Shown here: in pieces, positions 5,688 through 7,265 of the stretch
Numbering within the stretch: position 1 is the stretch's first letter
Layout of the letters: every line of letters begins with the position of its first letter
Assembly: GCA_024405255.1 (NCBI GenBank)
Contig: JAKSOY010000225.1
Location: forward strand, 1 to 7,265
Reading direction: 5' to 3'
DNA length: 7,265 nucleotides
DNA from: Kiritimatiellia bacterium
GTDB lineage: Bacteria > Verrucomicrobiota > Kiritimatiellia > RFP12 > UBA1067
Translations under genes and position numbers: made by a program
Notes under the pieces: model-generated
What the model saw: only the letters and a program-made list of their open reading frames with translations
Told to the model about the DNA's origin: nothing
Databases searched by the model: none

Positions 5688-6541
5688 CATTCGACGACGT
5701 GGTGGAGGGTCCAGGTCTTCCCCTTGGAAAGCGTGTGCGGCTTGAAGAAGCATTCACCGAAGCCGGCGATGTAGTAGCCGCCTTTCGTGTGGATGGATTT
5801 CCCGGGGAAGTCGCGTACGAAGTTGGGCGTGGGCGCATCGGCCGTGAGGACGAGGCGGCACCGGGCGTGGGTCTTTTCGGATGTCACATGCACCGTCAGC
5901 GTCTTCGTGGCGACGCCGCAGCAGGCCTGTCCTTTTTGTCCGCGGTCGTTTTCAAAGGCGAAGGAGAAGCCTTTCGGCTGCATCCGCACATGAAGACCGG
6001 AATAACCGCCGCCGACGAAATGGTTCGTCTTCTTGTCGCGGCCCGGTTTCGCGGCGCTGAAGGTGAGGTCCGCAAGGGCGGTGACGGATGTCGTCCAGTC
6101 ATAGGACACGTTACCGTTCGCCGCGAGCGTGCGGGTGACGAGACGCTTTTCGCGCATGATGGGCGTGCCTTTGGCGAGATACTCGGATTCCACGGTGAAA
6201 CGTGTCACCGTGGTGCCGTCCGCCTTTTTCGGCAGGGTTTCGACGGCGTGGGACAGAATGCGGATGGCGGCTTTCTTGTCCGGCTCCCAGAAGCAGCAGC
6301 CGTTGATGAACTTCCACGAGAACCAGAGACCGAGGTGCCAGGCGTGATCGGGCGGGCGCTCGTAGGTGAATTGCTCGCCGGTCGTGGGGATGCGCAGATG
6401 GAAGTAGGGCTTGCCTTCCTGGGCGAAGGCGGCGTCCTTCACTTTCGCGAACGCCTCGGCGGGCGTTTCGGCGGCGAACTGGGGCAGGGCGACGCCCGCA
6501 AGGGCGGCGGCCACGAACGAACGGCGTGTCAGGTTCGGCAT
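5672..6541 (-). CDS. Tat-exported DUF6807 (PmoA-like) family protein
   Basis: A 289-residue secreted protein. It begins MPNLTRRSFVAAALAGVALP, a Tat signal with twin arginines at 6-7, and cleavage is likely near residues 23-25 (QFAAE). The mature part carries the family signature: PYFHLRIPTTGEQFTYERPPD (about 45-65) followed by DHAWHLGLWFSW (65-76) and ING..FWE (79-86), with His66 and His69 as candidate metal- or ligand-binding residues. Later strands (GGGYSGLHVRM, FVRDFPGKSIHTKGGYY) suit a beta-rich fold. The family has been labelled 'methane oxygenase PmoA' in databases, but this is not the particulate methane monooxygenase, and its role is unknown; members are common in PVC and Bacteroidota genomes rich in carbohydrate-degrading enzymes. 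The start is supported by AAAGGAA (6551-6557) 9 nt upstream. Its 3' end overlaps rlmN tail to tail by 16 nt. Confidence 0.85.
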   Translation of the reverse strand: MPNLTRRSFVAAALAGVALPQFAAETPAEAFAKVKDAAFAQEGKPYFHLRIPTTGEQFTYERPPDHAWHLGLWFSWKFINGCCFWEPDKKAAIRILSHAVETLPKKADGTTVTRFTVESEYLAKGTPIMREKRLVTRTLAANGNVSYDWTTSVTALADLTFSAAKPGRDKKTNHFVGGGYSGLHVRMQPKGFSFAFENDRGQKGQACCGVATKTLTVHVTSEKTHARCRLVLTADAPTPNFVRDFPGKSIHTKGGYYIAGFGECFFKPHTLSKGKTWTLHHVVECQAEG

Positions 6542-6612
6542 AGGTAGTCATTCCTTTCAATTAAAAACGTATTCGCGCAGCGTCAGACCGCCGCGCTCGA
6601 ACGGATGTTAAA

Positions 6613-6641
6613 AGCATACCGAATCCCACGCGAAAAGTCCA
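6613..6641 (-). promoter_or_regulatory. Possible promoter of the DUF6807 gene
   Basis: Minus-strand TGGACT (6641-6636) and TATGCT (6618-6613) are separated by 17 nt. Transcription would start near 6606, giving a leader of about 65 nt. Both boxes deviate from consensus, so this is a moderate candidate only. Upstream of it the intergenic stretch shows no other convincing gene up to 6815. Confidence 0.4.
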
Positions 6642-6715
6642 GCCCGAAGAAATGTGGCCTTCAGGTTTGATTGCGGGGCATCTTTTCCCTATTCCGATTA
6701 AAATGCACTTCATTG

Positions 6716-6744
6716 TTGACAACAAAGGGGAAGTATGGGATAAC
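6716..6744 (+). promoter_or_regulatory. Possible promoter ahead of the HNH remnant
   Basis: A perfect TTGACA (6716-6721) is followed after 17 nt by GATAAC (6739-6744), with TGG before it as an extended -10. It points toward the HNH fragment at 6816. It could be the surviving promoter of the former endonuclease gene, or could drive only a short RNA. Confidence 0.4.
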
Positions 6745-6815
6745 GCAGTTAGGTAGCGAGTGTTGCCCGTTGGTTGAAATTGTAGTTTAGGAAAATCTGA
6801 AAGGCTAGGACAAGG

Positions 6816-6911
6816 ATGAAGGCTGTTGAGGCGAAGGGCGGGAAGAAGCGTCTTGAAAACCTCCAGATGCTCTGCGCGGACTGCAACACCCGCAAGAGCG
6901 ACAAGTTCTGA
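6816..6911 (+). pseudogene. C-terminal remnant of an HNH endonuclease
   Basis: A 31-codon frame whose product contains AKGGKKRLENLQMLCADCN (6-24) and ends TRKSDKF. This is the end of the HNH nuclease fold as seen in McrA-like and many phage or mobile-element HNH proteins: the KGG loop, the LENLQ.LC..CN segment with the asparagine and a zinc-binding CxxC (20 and 23), and the KSD ending. The first half of the domain, including the DH catalytic pair and the first CxxC, is missing. The frame is closed by a TGA at 6798-6800, only six codons upstream of the ATG. GG directly abuts the ATG, and the nearest usable ribosome binding site is GAAAGG around 6799-6804. It is best read as a decayed or truncated gene in the less GC-rich stretch. 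Confidence 0.7.
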
Positions 6912-6917
6912 TTCGGG

Positions 6918-6946
6918 TTTCACAGAAGGAAGATTTCGTGTATAAT
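6918..6946 (+). promoter_or_regulatory. Promoter of the small membrane protein gene
   Basis: A perfect TATAAT (6941-6946) is preceded at 17 nt by TTTCAC (6918-6923), or at 16 nt by TTCACA (6919-6924). Transcription would start near 6953, about 16 nt before the start codon, and includes the AAGAGG ribosome binding site (6958-6963). Confidence 0.6.
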
Positions 6947-6968
6947 ACTTTCAGCTCAAGAGGTACAG

Positions 6969-7265
6969 ATGATTGAGAACATCCATTCAGTTTGCATCAA
7001 CACGGCATACGTCTGCGCAGCAGGCGTAGGAGCGGCTGCCGTTGCCTACGGCGCTGCGCGCGGAATGAAGTTCCTTTCGGGCGGCGTGAAGTGCGTTACA
7101 GCAGTGTCGCTTGCTGGCTCTCTCATCTTTGGCGGAATGGTCGTAACGAGCGTTCATGTTGCAGGTGCCAAGACGAACGATACGAACCAAATTGAAAATG
7201 GAAAATGGAGAATGGAGAATGCGGGAGGGCGCACCACAATTTTACGTTCTCCATTTTCAATTTTA
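6969..7265 (+). CDS. Small two-helix membrane protein, partial at the right edge
   Basis: 99 codons are open from the ATG at 6969 to the end of the window, so the C-terminus is not seen. The start is supported by AAGAGG at 6958-6963, 5 nt upstream, and by the promoter just before it. Two hydrophobic segments rich in alanine, glycine and valine are visible: about 12-31 (TAYVCAAGVGAAAVAYGAA) and 43-66 (VTAVSLAGSLIFGGMVV and following). A short linker with K34 and K41 joins them. Cysteines are at 9, 16 and 42. After AGAKTNDTN the frame enters the heptad/inverted repeat, so residues from about 74 are repeat-encoded and may not belong to the ancestral protein. The size and two helices recall holin- or toxin-like peptides, but no family is recognised. 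Codon use is less GC-biased than in the genes to the left. Confidence 0.6.
   Translation, partial: MIENIHSVCINTAYVCAAGVGAAAVAYGAARGMKFLSGGVKCVTAVSLAGSLIFGGMVVTSVHVAGAKTNDTNQIENGKWRMENAGGRTTILRSPFSIL
7189..7265. repeat. Heptad tandem repeat forming one arm of a long inverted repeat
   Basis: Four heptads, GAAAATG (7194-7200), GAAAATG (7201-7207), GAGAATG (7208-7214) and GAGAATG (7215-7221), follow AAATT. The segment 7246-7265 read in reverse begins TAAAATTGAAAATGGAGAAC. It pairs with the region from 7189 over about 17 positions with one mismatch, across a GC-rich centre (GCGGGAGGGCGCACC) and an AT-rich flank. The element looks like an interspersed palindromic repeat of the genome and may extend beyond the window. 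It lies within the open frame of the small membrane protein. Confidence 0.75.

Noticed and set aside
4907..6547. 546-codon plus-strand frame
   Set aside because: It runs in another frame through rlmN and antisense to DUF6807; arginine- and glycine-rich composition is typical of shadow frames in GC-rich DNA.
6652..6756. Short plus-strand frame (34 residues, beginning MWPSGLIAGHLF)
   Set aside because: The peptide looks protein-like, but only a weak GAAGA precedes it, no promoter is evident, and it overlaps the TTGACA promoter candidate. It was not supported enough to list.
6561..6923. 120-codon minus-strand frame
   Set aside because: It covers the HNH remnant and the DUF6807 promoter region, has no start signals and no recognisable sequence; most likely a shadow.

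Overview
The window looks like chromosomal DNA from a bacterium of the PVC group (Kiritimatiellota, Lentisphaerota or Verrucomicrobiota). The evidence is a V/A-type ATPase operon in the order E, DUF2764, A, which is known from Chlamydiae, Bacteroidota and PVC bacteria. A Tat-exported DUF6807 protein is also present, most genes are GC-rich, and the promoters resemble classical sigma-70 sites (TTGxxx/TATAAT) rather than the Bacteroidota type. The phylum is an inference; no rRNA or other diagnostic marker is present.

Left part (1-2306, minus strand): the first three genes of a V/A-type ATPase operon, read leftward as subunit E, a DUF2764 protein and catalytic subunit A. Subunit A runs off the left edge. 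A degenerate heptanucleotide repeat array fills the spacer between DUF2764 and subunit A and supplies the DUF2764 stop codon. A good promoter lies just upstream of subunit E.

Divergent control region (2307-2620): three sigma-70-like promoters, each with an 18-nt spacer, drive the ATPase operon leftward and two units rightward. One rightward unit is an unlisted 28-codon gene for a minute Tat/lipoprotein-like peptide whose mature form would have only eight residues. The -35 element of the next promoter overlaps its stop codon.

Middle (2621-5687, plus strand): a tight operon of an RlmD/TrmA-type RNA uracil C5-methyltransferase, a TetR-type regulator and the radical-SAM RNA methyltransferase RlmN. 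Both junctions are ATGA overlaps. The uracil methyltransferase has lost the central CxxC of its usual iron-sulfur motif, and its C-terminal tail carries a 36-bp-period repeat.

Right part (5672-7265): a minus-strand exported DUF6807 protein overlaps the end of rlmN tail to tail. Beyond it lies a visibly less GC-rich accessory stretch holding the decayed C-terminus of an HNH endonuclease and a small two-helix membrane protein with its own promoter. At the right edge is a second heptad repeat forming a long inverted repeat, into which the membrane protein's reading frame runs. The most notable items are the mini lipoprotein gene, the methyltransferase/TetR/methyltransferase operon, the cysteine loss in the first methyltransferase, and the two heptad repeat elements at gene ends.
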